The notes: generated by a model not told the origin, from the letters alone. Counted from the stretch's first letter, positions 1-5,557 are shown. The stretch is DNA of 5,557 nucleotides from Gammaproteobacteria bacterium (GCA_003645555.1 QNFN01000145.1:1-5557), one strand, 5' to 3'. Translations and numbers: made by a program.

Positions 1-35
1 TCATATCTAATCCGTAGTAAATTCAGGCTTTTCAT
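1..35 (-). CDS. Possible 5' end of a divergent gene running off the left edge
   Basis: On the minus strand an ATG at 35-33 opens a frame that stays open to the window edge, reading MKSLNLLRIRY. Upstream of it, at 45-41, is AAAGG, a reasonable Shine-Dalgarno sequence 5 bases from the ATG. A basic, leucine-rich start of this kind fits many proteins. Eleven codons are far too few to name a product or to exclude chance. If real, the gene diverges from bcrD and the 1-336 stretch would be a shared upstream region. Confidence 0.22.
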   Translation of the reverse strand, partial: MKSLNLLRIRY

Positions 36-60
36 CAAAACCTTTAAAAAAGTATGGTAT

Positions 61-270
61 ATGAGCGGACTTCCTTCAACACCTGAACCGGACCCACGTT
101 CATACTTGCCTGACGAATTGATATTCAAGCCCCCGCTAGTGGTTGATAGAACTTTCGGCTGGTTGCCGCACGATTTACAAGCCTATGAAATCAGTAGGAA
201 TTCGGAGGGAAATAACAATTCGCCATGCATAACGCCATTTCGAAAGGAAATCGACAACCATTTCCTATAA
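61..270 (+). CDS. Doubtful 69-residue ORF upstream of bcrD, unrecognised
   Basis: An ATG-initiated frame of 69 codons ends in TAA at 268-270. The product is proline-rich at the N-terminus (PSTPEPDPRSYLPDEL) and polar at the C-terminus, with no membrane segment or familiar motif. No good ribosome binding site precedes the ATG; the upstream bases are A-rich with a weak AAAAAAG. The stretch is visibly AT-richer than bcrD. The frame is the same as that of bcrD, with only this TAA between the two open stretches. It shows no actin-like ATPase motif, so it is not an evident remnant of bcrA. It could be a small unknown gene, a decayed fragment or chance. Confidence 0.2.
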   Translation: MSGLPSTPEPDPRSYLPDELIFKPPLVVDRTFGWLPHDLQAYEISRNSEGNNNSPCITPFRKEIDNHFL

Positions 271-324
271 TTAGTGTCGGGTGTAACGGCCGAGCACGGA
301 ACTGACCGGCGGCAAGGCGCCCCC

Positions 325-330
325 GGGAGG
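325..330 (+). promoter_or_regulatory. Ribosome binding site that fixes the bcrD start
   Basis: GGGAGG lies 6 bases before the ATG at 337. It supports that ATG over an in-frame GTG at 274, which would add 21 residues lacking any family character. The first residues after the ATG (MTITTGIDVGSG) reach the phosphate-1 motif within ten residues, as is normal for this family. Confidence 0.75.
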
Positions 331-336
331 TTGAGC

Positions 337-1227
337 ATGACCATTACCACCGGTATTGACGTCGGCAGTGGCTTCGTCAAGGCGGTACTGTTCGAGGTGG
401 AAGGTGCCGATTCGCGCTGCCTTGCCAAGCGCACCGAACGCATTCGCCAACGCGATTCGCTGCGACTCGCCAGCAAAACCCATGACAGCATGATCGAGTC
501 TGCCGGAGTGGAATCTGATCAGATCGCCTACATTGCAACGACGGGCGATGCCGAGCGGATCACTTTCTCGACCGGGCATTTCTTCTCCATGACCAGCCAC
601 GCGCGTGGTGCCATCTACCTGGATCCGGAGGCTCGTGCCGTCCTCGACGTCGGCGCCCTGCAGACCCGGGCCATCCGCATCGATGGTCGCGGCAAGGTGT
701 TGAGCCACCGAATGACCAGCCAGTGCGCATCGGGGTCGGGGCGATTCCTGGAAAACATCTCCCGCTACCTGGGCGTCATCCTGGAAGAGGTGGGCGAGAT
801 CTCCCAGCAGTCAACCAAGCCGGAGATGATCAGCACCGTCTGTGCTGTTCTGGGTGAGACCGACGTCATCAACATGGTGTCGCGAAAGATCCCGCTGCCG
901 GACATCCTGAAAGGCATTCATCTGTCGATGGCGGTGCGGCTGATCAAACTGCTGCGCGTCACACAGGTGTGTGAAGGAACGGTTCTTATGACTGGCGGGT
1001 TGGCCATGGACACCGGGCTGTTGGCAGCGATGACCGAATCGCTGGCCAAGCAGGAAATGGAATTTCGTGTCCGCAGTCATCCTGATTCGATCTATGCCGG
1101 CGCCATCGGTGCGGCGCTGTGGGGCGCCTTCCGACACGCCAAGTTGTTGCGGGAGGGGCGACAGGCCTTGGGTTTGCAACGACCGGCCTCGGTGTTGCCT
1201 GAAGGATCGGCAATAAGGGATCACTGA
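337..1227 (+). CDS. bcrD: Benzoyl-CoA reductase, ATP-dependent type, subunit D (BadF/BadG/BcrA/BcrD ATPase family)
   Basis: A 296-residue protein of the actin-like ATPase family that includes 2-hydroxyglutaryl-CoA dehydratase activators. In class I benzoyl-CoA reductase the A and D subunits hydrolyse ATP and pass low-potential electrons through a shared [4Fe-4S] cluster to the B and C subunits, which reduce the ring of benzoyl-CoA in the cytoplasm. Visible motifs are the phosphate-1 loop GIDVGSGFVK (6-15), DVGALQTRAIRID (104-116), MTSQCASGSGRFLENI (126-141) with ligand Cys130, VCAVLGETDVINM (168-180) with ligand Cys169, GIHLSMAVRL (193-202), TGGLAMDTGLL (219-229) and HPDSIYAGAIGAALWGAF (248-265). 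DVGAL in place of the activators' DIGGQD, together with MTSQCASGSG, points to the D/BadG subunit as I remember the Thauera protein. Its length fits subunit D (about 280 residues) rather than A (about 430). No bcrA, bcrB or bcrC is adjacent. The gene appears intact. Family assignment is very secure; subunit D is likely. Confidence 0.88.
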   Translation: MTITTGIDVGSGFVKAVLFEVEGADSRCLAKRTERIRQRDSLRLASKTHDSMIESAGVESDQIAYIATTGDAERITFSTGHFFSMTSHARGAIYLDPEARAVLDVGALQTRAIRIDGRGKVLSHRMTSQCASGSGRFLENISRYLGVILEEVGEISQQSTKPEMISTVCAVLGETDVINMVSRKIPLPDILKGIHLSMAVRLIKLLRVTQVCEGTVLMTGGLAMDTGLLAAMTESLAKQEMEFRVRSHPDSIYAGAIGAALWGAFRHAKLLREGRQALGLQRPASVLPEGSAIRDH

Positions 1228-1265
1228 TTTTCTGCAGCCCGGCCAGACTACGAAAGCGGATCGGC

Positions 1266-1280
1266 GGTACTGTCAACTTA
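1266..1280 (+). repeat. Left terminal inverted repeat
   Basis: GGTACTGTCAACTTA. The reverse complement of bases 1383-1397 is GGTGCTGTCAACTTA, so the only mismatch is at the fourth position. The match stops at both edges (C at 1265; A at 1281). Confidence 0.7.
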
Positions 1281-1304
1281 ACGTAAAAATTCACGCATTC
1301 GGCA

Positions 1305-1380
1305 CGATTCAAGCCTGCACTGAGCAAAACAAGTCAATGACTTAAAAGCTCGCAGGGTCCTCCAACACGCTCTTGAATCG
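1305..1380. repeat. Inner inverted repeat, 9 bp perfect arms
   Basis: CGATTCAAG (1305-1313) and CTTGAATCG (1372-1380) are perfect inverse copies lying inside the terminal repeats. On the left, 24 bases separate the inner arm from the outer arm; on the right, only 2. The fold is therefore asymmetric. The central palindrome AAGTCA-A-TGACTT at 1331-1343 would form the tip. Confidence 0.6.
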
Positions 1381-1382
1381 AC

Positions 1383-1397
1383 TAAGTTGACAGCACC
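1383..1397 (-). repeat. Right terminal inverted repeat
   Basis: TAAGTTGACAGCACC, the inverse partner of 1266-1280. It is separated by only two bases from the right arm of the inner repeat, CTTGAATCG at 1372-1380. Confidence 0.7.
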
Positions 1398-1407
1398 CTT
1401 CATAGGC

Positions 1408-1692
1408 TTATTCGTCGCTGGGCGGGGCAAGCCTTACGCAAGCGACGATTAGCTTAGACACATAACTGGAGGCGCCACGCGGCTCCAACCTGTCCCCAGC
1501 TTTTATAACAGCTGCAATTCTAGCCTGCAGGTTTGCTAGATGGGTTTCTGCAGGATACTTCTGCAAACTGGTCAGCTGCTGAATATCAGGGGATACATTT
1601 GGGTCTGGAGAGAACTCCAGCTTACTTTCATCCACCTGCTCCAAGAGCTCGAGAGCTCTCTCTAGATCTGCTAAAAGGCGAGCATTTGACAT
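1408..1692 (-). CDS. Small hypothetical protein, 94 residues
   Basis: The product is not recognised. It starts with an amphipathic, leucine-rich helix-like stretch (about residues 3-25, with RLLADLERALELLEQV). A loop with several prolines follows (28-37), then a second likely helix (about 47-66, with HLANLQARIAAVIKAG). The tail has a short hydrophobic run (SKLIVACVRLAPP). There is no signal peptide, and the composition is that of a soluble, mostly helical cytoplasmic protein. The ATG at 1692-1690 is preceded by AAGGA at 1703-1699 with 6 bases between, the best ribosome binding site in the accessory part of the window, so translation is likely. The stop lies 10 bases from the right end of the foldback element. 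It could be an antitoxin, an immunity protein or a regulator partner, but nothing visible decides this. Confidence 0.6.
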   Translation of the reverse strand: MSNARLLADLERALELLEQVDESKLEFSPDPNVSPDIQQLTSLQKYPAETHLANLQARIAAVIKAGDRLEPRGASSYVSKLIVACVRLAPPSDE

Positions 1693-1814
1693 TTCTTTTC
1701 CTTATGAAGTGATGGGAATTTGCTTTCACCGAGCGCCGGAGATGACATCATCAGCAGGCCCAGCAAGCTCGCCATCGAGCGTTTGAGATAACCCCAATTA
1801 CCTGTATCGGCCAT
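1671..1814 (-). CDS. Doubtful 47-residue ORF with signal-peptide-like sequence
   Basis: From the ATG at 1814-1812 this frame reads a basic segment (GYLKRS), a hydrophobic run (MASLLGLLMMSSP) and a plausible cleavage region (ALG before ES). It then ends after about 18 further residues, overlapping the first 22 bases of the 94-residue gene in another frame. AGGTGG lies about 4 bases before this ATG. The frame is open further upstream to an ATG at 1916, but that part lacks protein character. It may be a tiny exported peptide, the start of a secreted protein cut short by frameshift or deletion, or chance. If it is translated, its overlap could couple translation to the downstream gene. Confidence 0.25.
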   Translation of the reverse strand: MADTGNWGYLKRSMASLLGLLMMSSPALGESKFPSLHKEKKCQMLAF

Positions 1815-1900
1815 CATCCCACCTGCAGGCGTCCGAGAGAGGGTTATGCAACTACGCCACGTATCACGGAAGTGCGGAGTGATTCCGAAATACGATGCGG
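1693..1900. other. Gap between the two small minus-strand genes
   Basis: About 200 bases without a firm gene, holding only the doubtful signal-peptide-like ORF described separately. Around 1862-1885, short complementary arms (ATCAC with GTGAT, and CGGAA with TTCCG) overlap one another. They could not both form and have no T-run, so no terminator is called. No clear promoter for the 94-residue gene was found. Confidence 0.4.
1699..1703 (-). promoter_or_regulatory. Ribosome binding site of the 94-residue protein
   Basis: AAGGA on the minus strand, followed by AAAGAA and then the ATG at 1692-1690. The strength and spacing are the main support for treating the 1408-1692 frame as a real gene. Confidence 0.6.
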
Positions 1901-2188
1901 TTAACCTTCCATGCACCCTTGAGCGTCTGGATCTTCATCTCGCAACTGATCGATAGTCTCTCGCAGACGCCGCATAAGTTCGCGGTGCGCTATCTTGGAC
2001 TCATGTTCTGTGGTTGCGGGTTGCACTAATCGAGGGGTAACAGTCGGGACCGCTGGTGTGGTGAGATTATTGGTCGATTCGCCTGAAATCGCGTTCGAGG
2101 TTACGACGGCGAGCACTGCCGCGAATACCGGTGCACGATATTTTCGTTGCACCGGTGCGAGGCGGGGCATCACCGAAATAGCGGGCAT
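1901..2188 (-). CDS. Small hypothetical protein with probable export signal, 95 residues
   Basis: The product is not recognised. The N-terminus has basic residues (R9, R15, K16, R18), then a hydrophobic run at about 19-30 (APVFAAVLAVVT) and a possible cleavage region near SNA (31-33), so it is probably exported or anchored in the inner membrane. A threonine- and proline-rich linker (about 42-60) leads to a charged, helix-like C-terminal part (about 61-86, with HRELMRRLRETIDQLRDED). It has a single cysteine near the end and no lipobox. I chose the ATG at 2188 because AAAGG at 2201-2197 lies 8 bases upstream. An in-frame ATG at 2209 would add seven residues but has no good ribosome binding site. 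The gene follows nuoN on the same strand after a gap of about 80 bases. It is not a known complex I subunit. Confidence 0.5.
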   Translation of the reverse strand: MPAISVMPRLAPVQRKYRAPVFAAVLAVVTSNAISGESTNNLTTPAVPTVTPRLVQPATTEHESKIAHRELMRRLRETIDQLRDEDPDAQGCMEG

Positions 2189-2239
2189 TGAGTCGACCTT
2201 TATCCTCATTTGTCTAGTCTAGTCGTCCGAAGCGTTGTT

Positions 2240-2268
2240 GTATTACCCGTGTCATCGGAATGCGTCAA
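2240..2268 (-). promoter_or_regulatory. Possible sigma-70 promoter directly after nuoN
   Basis: On the minus strand TTGACG (2268-2263, 5 of 6 to the -35 consensus) is followed after 17 bases by TAATAC (2245-2240, only 3 of 6 to the -10 consensus). It lies between the nuoN stop and the 95-residue gene, at a suitable distance to drive it. The -35 and spacing are good and the -10 is weak, so this is tentative. Confidence 0.3.
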
Positions 2269-2270
2269 AG

Positions 2271-3728
2271 TCAGGTCAGCGTAAGAGTTGAGTTGCGCGC
2301 CAGATCGAGAAACCAGGCCGGGAGTACACCAAGCAGGAGCGTGCCGGCCACGGCGACCGCCAGGGCAATCCGGACCGGTCGCGGTGTGGCGATGGCGAAT
2401 GACTGTTCCGGATCCTGCATGTAGATCAGCATGACGACACGCAGGTAAAAGTAGGCGGCAACCACGCTCATCAGCACGGCGATGACGGCGAGGGCAACAT
2501 GGCCGGTATCGATCAGTGCAAAGAAGATGTAGAACTTGGCGAAAAAGCCGGCCGTGGGCGGGATGCCGGCTAGCGAGAACAGGAAGATCAGCATCAGCAG
2601 GGCCAGGCCGGGGTGATTCCGGTTCAGGCCTCGGTAGTCGTCGATCGCCTCGCTGCGCATCGCATTGCTGTGCATCAGGATCACAGCGGCAAAGATCCCC
2701 AGGTTCATGAAGGCATAGATCAGCAGGTAGAACATCACGCTGGCCATGCCGTCGGCCCCGCCGGCCACGATGCCGAGCAGTGCGTAGCCGGCGTGGGCGA
2801 TGCTGGAGTAGGCGAGCATGCGCTTGATATTGCTCTGGACCAGGGCAACGAAGGTGCCAATGGCCAGAGTGGCGACGGCGATGACCGTGACCAGCAGCAG
2901 CCAGATGTCATTGGTTGCAGGCAGGGCGCCATACAAGACCCGCAGGATCACGGCGAAGGCGGCCGCTTTCGGCGCCACCGACAGGTAGGCGGTAATCGAC
3001 GTCGGTGCCCCTTCGTAGACGTCTGGGACCCACATGTGGAACGGGACCGCGGCGATCTTGAACACAAAACCGGTCAGCATCAACACCGTGGCCAGCACCA
3101 GGAACGGATCGTGTTCACCCGACGCTTCGCCACGCAGGGCCGTAGCGAAGTCCGCCAGCTGTGTGGTGCCGGTCAGGCCGTAACCGAGCGAAACGCCGTA
3201 GAGCAGGATGGCGGTGGCCAGTCCCCCGAGAATCAGGTACTTGATGGCGGCTTCGGTGGAGCGCGGATCGCGGTGGCGGAAGCCCACCAGCACGTAGAAC
3301 GAAAGCGACATCAGCTCCAGGCCGACGTAGATGGTGATCAGGTCGGCGGCCGAAACCATGATCAGCATGCCGGCCAGGGCGTAGAGCAGCAGGGCGTAAT
3401 ACTCTCCGGGCGGGGACCCCTCGATACGCAGGTAGTCGATCGACAGCAGGATCACCAGCCAGGTTGCCAGGTAGAGCACCATCTTGAAGAAAGTCGCAAA
3501 GTCGTCGATCACGAAGAGCCCGCTGTAGCCCAGGGCCGTGGTGCCAGCCAGTGTCCAGCTGGTAAAGGCCGCGACCGCGACGATGCCGATGGCCAGACGT
3601 GCCAGCACCACGCCGCGTCCCGGTCCGCGCAGGACCAGGTCGAGCAGCAGCAGCCCGGTCGCCGCGGCCAGCACGATGATCTCCGGCAGGCTGATCAGTA
3701 TCCACGGCAGGACGGTGTCGAGATCCAT
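2271..3728 (-). CDS. nuoN: NADH:quinone oxidoreductase (complex I) subunit N
   Basis: A 485-residue, roughly 14-helix inner-membrane protein of the proton-conducting antiporter-like family, homologous to mitochondrial ND2. It is one of the proton channels of the NuoL-M-N arm. Key residues sit where expected: Glu138 in YVGLELMSLSFY, Lys224 in FKIAAVPFHMWVPDVY, Lys254 in SVAPKAAAF, and Lys398 in IPPTAGFFAKFY. The last is lysine, as typical of NuoN, where NuoM has glutamate. The conserved QSNIKRMLAYSSIAHAGY (298-315) is present. Length is normal. The start is ambiguous: a TTG at 3743 overlaps the nuoM stop, and ATGs lie at 3734 and 3728. I chose 3728 because TGGAA lies a few bases upstream, while GGA abuts the 3734 ATG too closely. 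It is the last recognisable nuo gene of the operon here. Confidence 0.96.
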   Translation of the reverse strand: MDLDTVLPWILISLPEIIVLAAATGLLLLDLVLRGPGRGVVLARLAIGIVAVAAFTSWTLAGTTALGYSGLFVIDDFATFFKMVLYLATWLVILLSIDYLRIEGSPPGEYYALLLYALAGMLIMVSAADLITIYVGLELMSLSFYVLVGFRHRDPRSTEAAIKYLILGGLATAILLYGVSLGYGLTGTTQLADFATALRGEASGEHDPFLVLATVLMLTGFVFKIAAVPFHMWVPDVYEGAPTSITAYLSVAPKAAAFAVILRVLYGALPATNDIWLLLVTVIAVATLAIGTFVALVQSNIKRMLAYSSIAHAGYALLGIVAGGADGMASVMFYLLIYAFMNLGIFAAVILMHSNAMRSEAIDDYRGLNRNHPGLALLMLIFLFSLAGIPPTAGFFAKFYIFFALIDTGHVALAVIAVLMSVVAAYFYLRVVMLIYMQDPEQSFAIATPRPVRIALAVAVAGTLLLGVLPAWFLDLARNSTLTLT

Positions 3729-3739
3729 GTTCATTCCAG

Positions 3740-5263
3740 TCAATACGGGGGCGCCACGGCCTGTGCCTGCTGTATTCCAGAGAGGGCTGTCTGGTCGAGC
3801 AGCCGGGCCACCGACACGTGCATCAGGTCCAGGAATGGCATGGGGTAGAACCCGACCCAGAACACGAACAGGGCCAGGACTGAGGCCGCGGCCAGTTCGC
3901 GACCGTTCATGTCGCGCAACCCTTTCAGGCGCTCGTTATCGACCGGGCCCAGGGCGACCTGGCGGAACATCCCCAGCAGGTAGGCGGCACTGAGAAGCGC
4001 GCCGATGATCGCCAGTGCGGCAAGAATCTTGTTGGCACCGAACGCCCCGACCAGGATCAGCAACTCGCCGATGAACGAATTTGTGCCCGGCAGGGCCATC
4101 GATGACAGGATGAAGATGGCGAAAAAGGTCGAGTAGATCGGGATCAGCTTGACCAGTCCGCCATAGTCGGCGATCCGGCGCGAATGGGCCCGTTCGTAGA
4201 TCAGCCCGACGAACAGGAACAGGGCGCTGGTGGTGATGCCGTGGTTGAACATCTGCAGGATGCCGCCCTCGATCCCCTGCTGGTTGAACGCGAACAGCCC
4301 GAGGGTGACGAAGCCCATGTGGCTGATGCTCGAGTAGGCGACCAGCTTCTTCATGTCATCCTGGGCCAGCGCCAGGTAGCCGCCGTAGATGATGGCGATC
4401 ACCGACAGCACCATGATCGCGGTGGCGAAGGAGTTGGCGGCGTCGGGCAGCATCGGCAACGAGAAACGCAGGAACCCGTAGGTTCCCATCTTCAGCAGGA
4501 CTCCGGCCAGGATGATGCTGCCGGCAGTCGGGGCCTGGACGTGGGCATCCGGCAGCCAGGTGTGGAACGGGAACATCGGCACCTTGATCGCGAAGCCGAC
4601 GAAGAAGGCCAGGAAGACCCAGACCTGGACGGTGAACGAATAGGGCTGCCCGGTCAGGGCCAGGATGTCGAAAGTACGGCCGCCCTCGAAGTAGAGGACG
4701 ATGATGCCGATCAGGAACAGCACGCTGCCGGCCAGGGTGTAGAGAAAGAACTTGAAGGCCGCATAGACCCGGTTGTCGCCGCCCCAGACTCCGATGATCA
4801 GGTACATCGGGATCAGCATCGCCTCCCAGAAGACGAAGAACAGGACGAAGTCCAGGGCGCAGAACACCCCCTGCATCGCACCCTGCATGACCAGCAGGGT
4901 GATCATGAACTCCTTGACCTTGAGTTCGATGGCATGCCACGACGCAATGACGCAGATCCATCCGACCAGGCCGGTCAGGAAGACGAACAGGATGCTGATG
5001 CCGTCGACCCCCAGCGCGTAGCGGATGCCGAGGGTCGGCACCCAGGGCAGTTCCTCGGCGAACTGCATCGCGGCGGTCGACGGGTCAAAGAGCAGCACCA
5101 GCAGCAGCGTCAGCAGGCAGTCCGCAACGAGGATTCCGAGTGCGACCCAGCGCACGGTCGCCAGCTCCCGCAGGAAGGCGATCACCAGGGCTCCGGCCAG
5201 CGGCAGGAAGACGATCAGGCTGAGCAGCGGGAAGCCGGTCGTGGCCACGGCAGGGTCACTCAT
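3740..5263 (-). CDS. nuoM: NADH:quinone oxidoreductase (complex I) subunit M
   Basis: A 507-residue polytopic membrane protein, homologous to mitochondrial ND4, forming the middle antiporter-like proton channel of the membrane arm. Expected charged residues are all present: Glu147 in FVFWEAMLIPMYLIIGVWG, Lys227 in FAIKVPMFPFHTWLPDAH, Lys258 in LLKMGTYGFLR, and Glu400 in PGTNSFIGE. Family signatures DDMKKLVAYSSISHMGFV (302-319) and QMFNHGITTSALFLFVG (337-353) are intact. Length is normal for NuoM (about 500-510). The ATG at 5263-5261 shares ATGA with the nuoL stop and has GGAGG at 5274-5270, giving a well-supported start. Open frame continues upstream of this ATG through nuoL in another frame, but that part has no membrane-protein character. 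Confidence 0.97.
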   Translation of the reverse strand: MSDPAVATTGFPLLSLIVFLPLAGALVIAFLRELATVRWVALGILVADCLLTLLLVLLFDPSTAAMQFAEELPWVPTLGIRYALGVDGISILFVFLTGLVGWICVIASWHAIELKVKEFMITLLVMQGAMQGVFCALDFVLFFVFWEAMLIPMYLIIGVWGGDNRVYAAFKFFLYTLAGSVLFLIGIIVLYFEGGRTFDILALTGQPYSFTVQVWVFLAFFVGFAIKVPMFPFHTWLPDAHVQAPTAGSIILAGVLLKMGTYGFLRFSLPMLPDAANSFATAIMVLSVIAIIYGGYLALAQDDMKKLVAYSSISHMGFVTLGLFAFNQQGIEGGILQMFNHGITTSALFLFVGLIYERAHSRRIADYGGLVKLIPIYSTFFAIFILSSMALPGTNSFIGELLILVGAFGANKILAALAIIGALLSAAYLLGMFRQVALGPVDNERLKGLRDMNGRELAAASVLALFVFWVGFYPMPFLDLMHVSVARLLDQTALSGIQQAQAVAPPY

Positions 5264-5557
5264 TGGCCCCCTCCCGTGAACATCGAGTAGAGAGCCAGGC
5301 TGCCGAGCAGTCCGGCCACCATCGCGGTCGCGTAGTGGCTGGGGACGCCGGTCTGCAGTCGCCGCAGCAGGGCTCCGCCGCGCATCGTCAGGTTGGCGAC
5401 ACCGTTGACCACGGCGTCGACGACCCGCAGGTCGAACCAGAGGCCGGCCCGGGCGCACAGGCGCAGCGAGCGCAGCACCACCGTGTTGGCTAGCTCGCTG
5501 ACCACGCCCTCGTAGCGGGCGACCGGCCGTTCGGCGAACCAGAGGAAGGCGCGCGCA
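5260..5557 (-). CDS. nuoL: NADH:quinone oxidoreductase (complex I) subunit L, C-terminal fragment
   Basis: The last 98 codons of a gene whose start lies beyond the right edge. The segment reads through the linker after the long lateral helix region, with WFDLRVVDAVVNGVANLTMRGG and then LRRLQTGVPSHYATAMVAGLLGSLALY, typical of the NuoL C-terminus that ends in a final membrane helix. The catalytic lysines and the antiporter core are outside the window. Its TGA (5262-5260) overlaps the nuoM ATG as ATGA, which indicates co-transcription and translational coupling. The identity rests on this C-terminal sequence plus its position directly before nuoM. Confidence 0.9.
   Translation of the reverse strand, partial: ARAFLWFAERPVARYEGVVSELANTVVLRSLRLCARAGLWFDLRVVDAVVNGVANLTMRGGALLRRLQTGVPSHYATAMVAGLLGSLALYSMFTGGGQ

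Larger units (their letters stand above)
1..336. other. AT-richer stretch upstream of bcrD with no firm gene
   Basis: The first 270 or so bases are clearly AT-richer than everything from about 280 onward; the change falls near the TAA at 268-270. The stretch holds one doubtful ORF at 61-270 and a possible divergent start at 35. A weak promoter-like pair faces bcrD (TTTTCA at 29-34 and TATGGT at 53-58, 18 bases apart, each 4 of 6 to the sigma-70 consensus), but AT-rich DNA yields such matches easily. The bcrA gene, normally directly upstream of bcrD in bcrCBAD clusters, is absent here. Confidence 0.5.
1266..1397. mobile_element. MITE-like foldback element or IS remnant with 15-bp terminal inverted repeats
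   Basis: The block begins 39 bases after the bcrD stop and carries no convincing ORF. Its ends are GGTACTGTCAACTTA (1266-1280) and the inverse TAAGTTGACAGCACC (1383-1397), matching at 14 of 15 positions. Inside, CGATTCAAG (1305-1313) pairs with CTTGAATCG (1372-1380), CCTGC (1314-1318) with GCAGG (1352-1356), GAGC (1322-1325) with GCTC (1348-1351), and AAGTCA (1331-1336) with TGACTT (1338-1343). The nested order would let most of the block fold into one interrupted hairpin. Ends of the form GG...CC are common in insertion sequences, but I cannot assign a family. No target-site duplication is visible in the flanks. It may instead be two IS ends joined by internal deletion, or a structured RNA or DNA site. 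Confidence 0.5.

Noticed and set aside
274..336. GTG start for bcrD giving 21 extra residues
   Set aside because: The extra residues lack family similarity, whereas the ATG at 337 has a good ribosome binding site and starts just before the conserved phosphate loop.
183..708. Minus-strand frames overlapping bcrD (183-491 and 271-708)
   Set aside because: They are antisense to the conserved bcrD and have no recognisable protein features.
1266..1397. Integron attC recombination site
   Set aside because: The size and foldback shape fit, but the bases before AAC and after GTT do not match the RYYYAAC and GTTRRRY core sites, and no integrase or cassette array is visible.
1644..1659. Palindromic cluster AGAGCT-CGAG-AGCTCT
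   Set aside because: It lies inside the 94-residue gene and is explained by Leu/Glu codons (CTC, GAG, CTT); it is too short to call a regulatory site.
1862..1885. Possible terminator hairpin after the 95-residue gene
   Set aside because: The stems are only five bases, mutually exclusive and without a following T-run.
2613..3848. Long plus-strand open frame of 411 codons antisense to nuoN
   Set aside because: It is the GC-rich shadow of nuoN: the product is rich in Gln, His, Gly and Asp with no domain, while the opposite strand encodes a fully conserved NuoN.
4184..5290. Long plus-strand open frame of 368 codons antisense to nuoM
   Set aside because: It is a low-complexity shadow product rich in Asp, Glu, Gln and His; nuoM on the other strand is intact and conserved throughout.

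Overview
The window looks like the edge of a conserved respiratory operon in a proteobacterial chromosome, most likely gammaproteobacterial. That assignment is an inference from protein style and GC-rich codon use, not from a marker gene. The right-hand 3.3 kb (about 2271-5557, minus strand) is GC-rich and tightly packed. It holds the end of nuoL, all of nuoM and all of nuoN, the three antiporter-like proton-pumping membrane subunits of NADH:quinone oxidoreductase (complex I), in the usual L-M-N order with overlapping stops and starts. The lysines and glutamates used for proton translocation are present in both complete subunits.

The left-hand 2.2 kb is accessory in character. At 337-1227 (plus strand) is a complete gene for the BcrD/BadG-type ATPase subunit of ATP-dependent benzoyl-CoA reductase, with both cluster-ligand cysteines and the nucleotide-binding motifs intact. 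This enzyme dearomatises benzoyl-CoA in anaerobic aromatic degradation, so the organism probably is, or descends from, a facultative or strict anaerobe able to use aromatics. The partner subunit BcrA, normally encoded just upstream, is not visible. The roughly 270 bases before bcrD are AT-richer and carry no recognisable gene.

Just after bcrD lies a non-coding block of about 132 bp (1266-1397) bounded by 15-base inverted repeats (14 of 15 matching), with further nested inverted repeats inside. It can fold on itself over most of its length and resembles a MITE or foldback element, or the two ends of a deleted insertion sequence.

Between this element and nuoN are two or three small minus-strand genes of unknown function: a 94-residue protein with a strong ribosome binding site (1408-1692), a doubtful 47-residue signal-peptide-like ORF overlapping its start (1671-1814), and a 95-residue protein with a likely export signal (1901-2188). 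The last has a possible promoter directly after the nuoN stop. No rRNA, tRNA, CRISPR array or convincing intrinsic terminator was seen. No clearly new system is evident; the features most worth a second look are the foldback element and the isolated bcrD.
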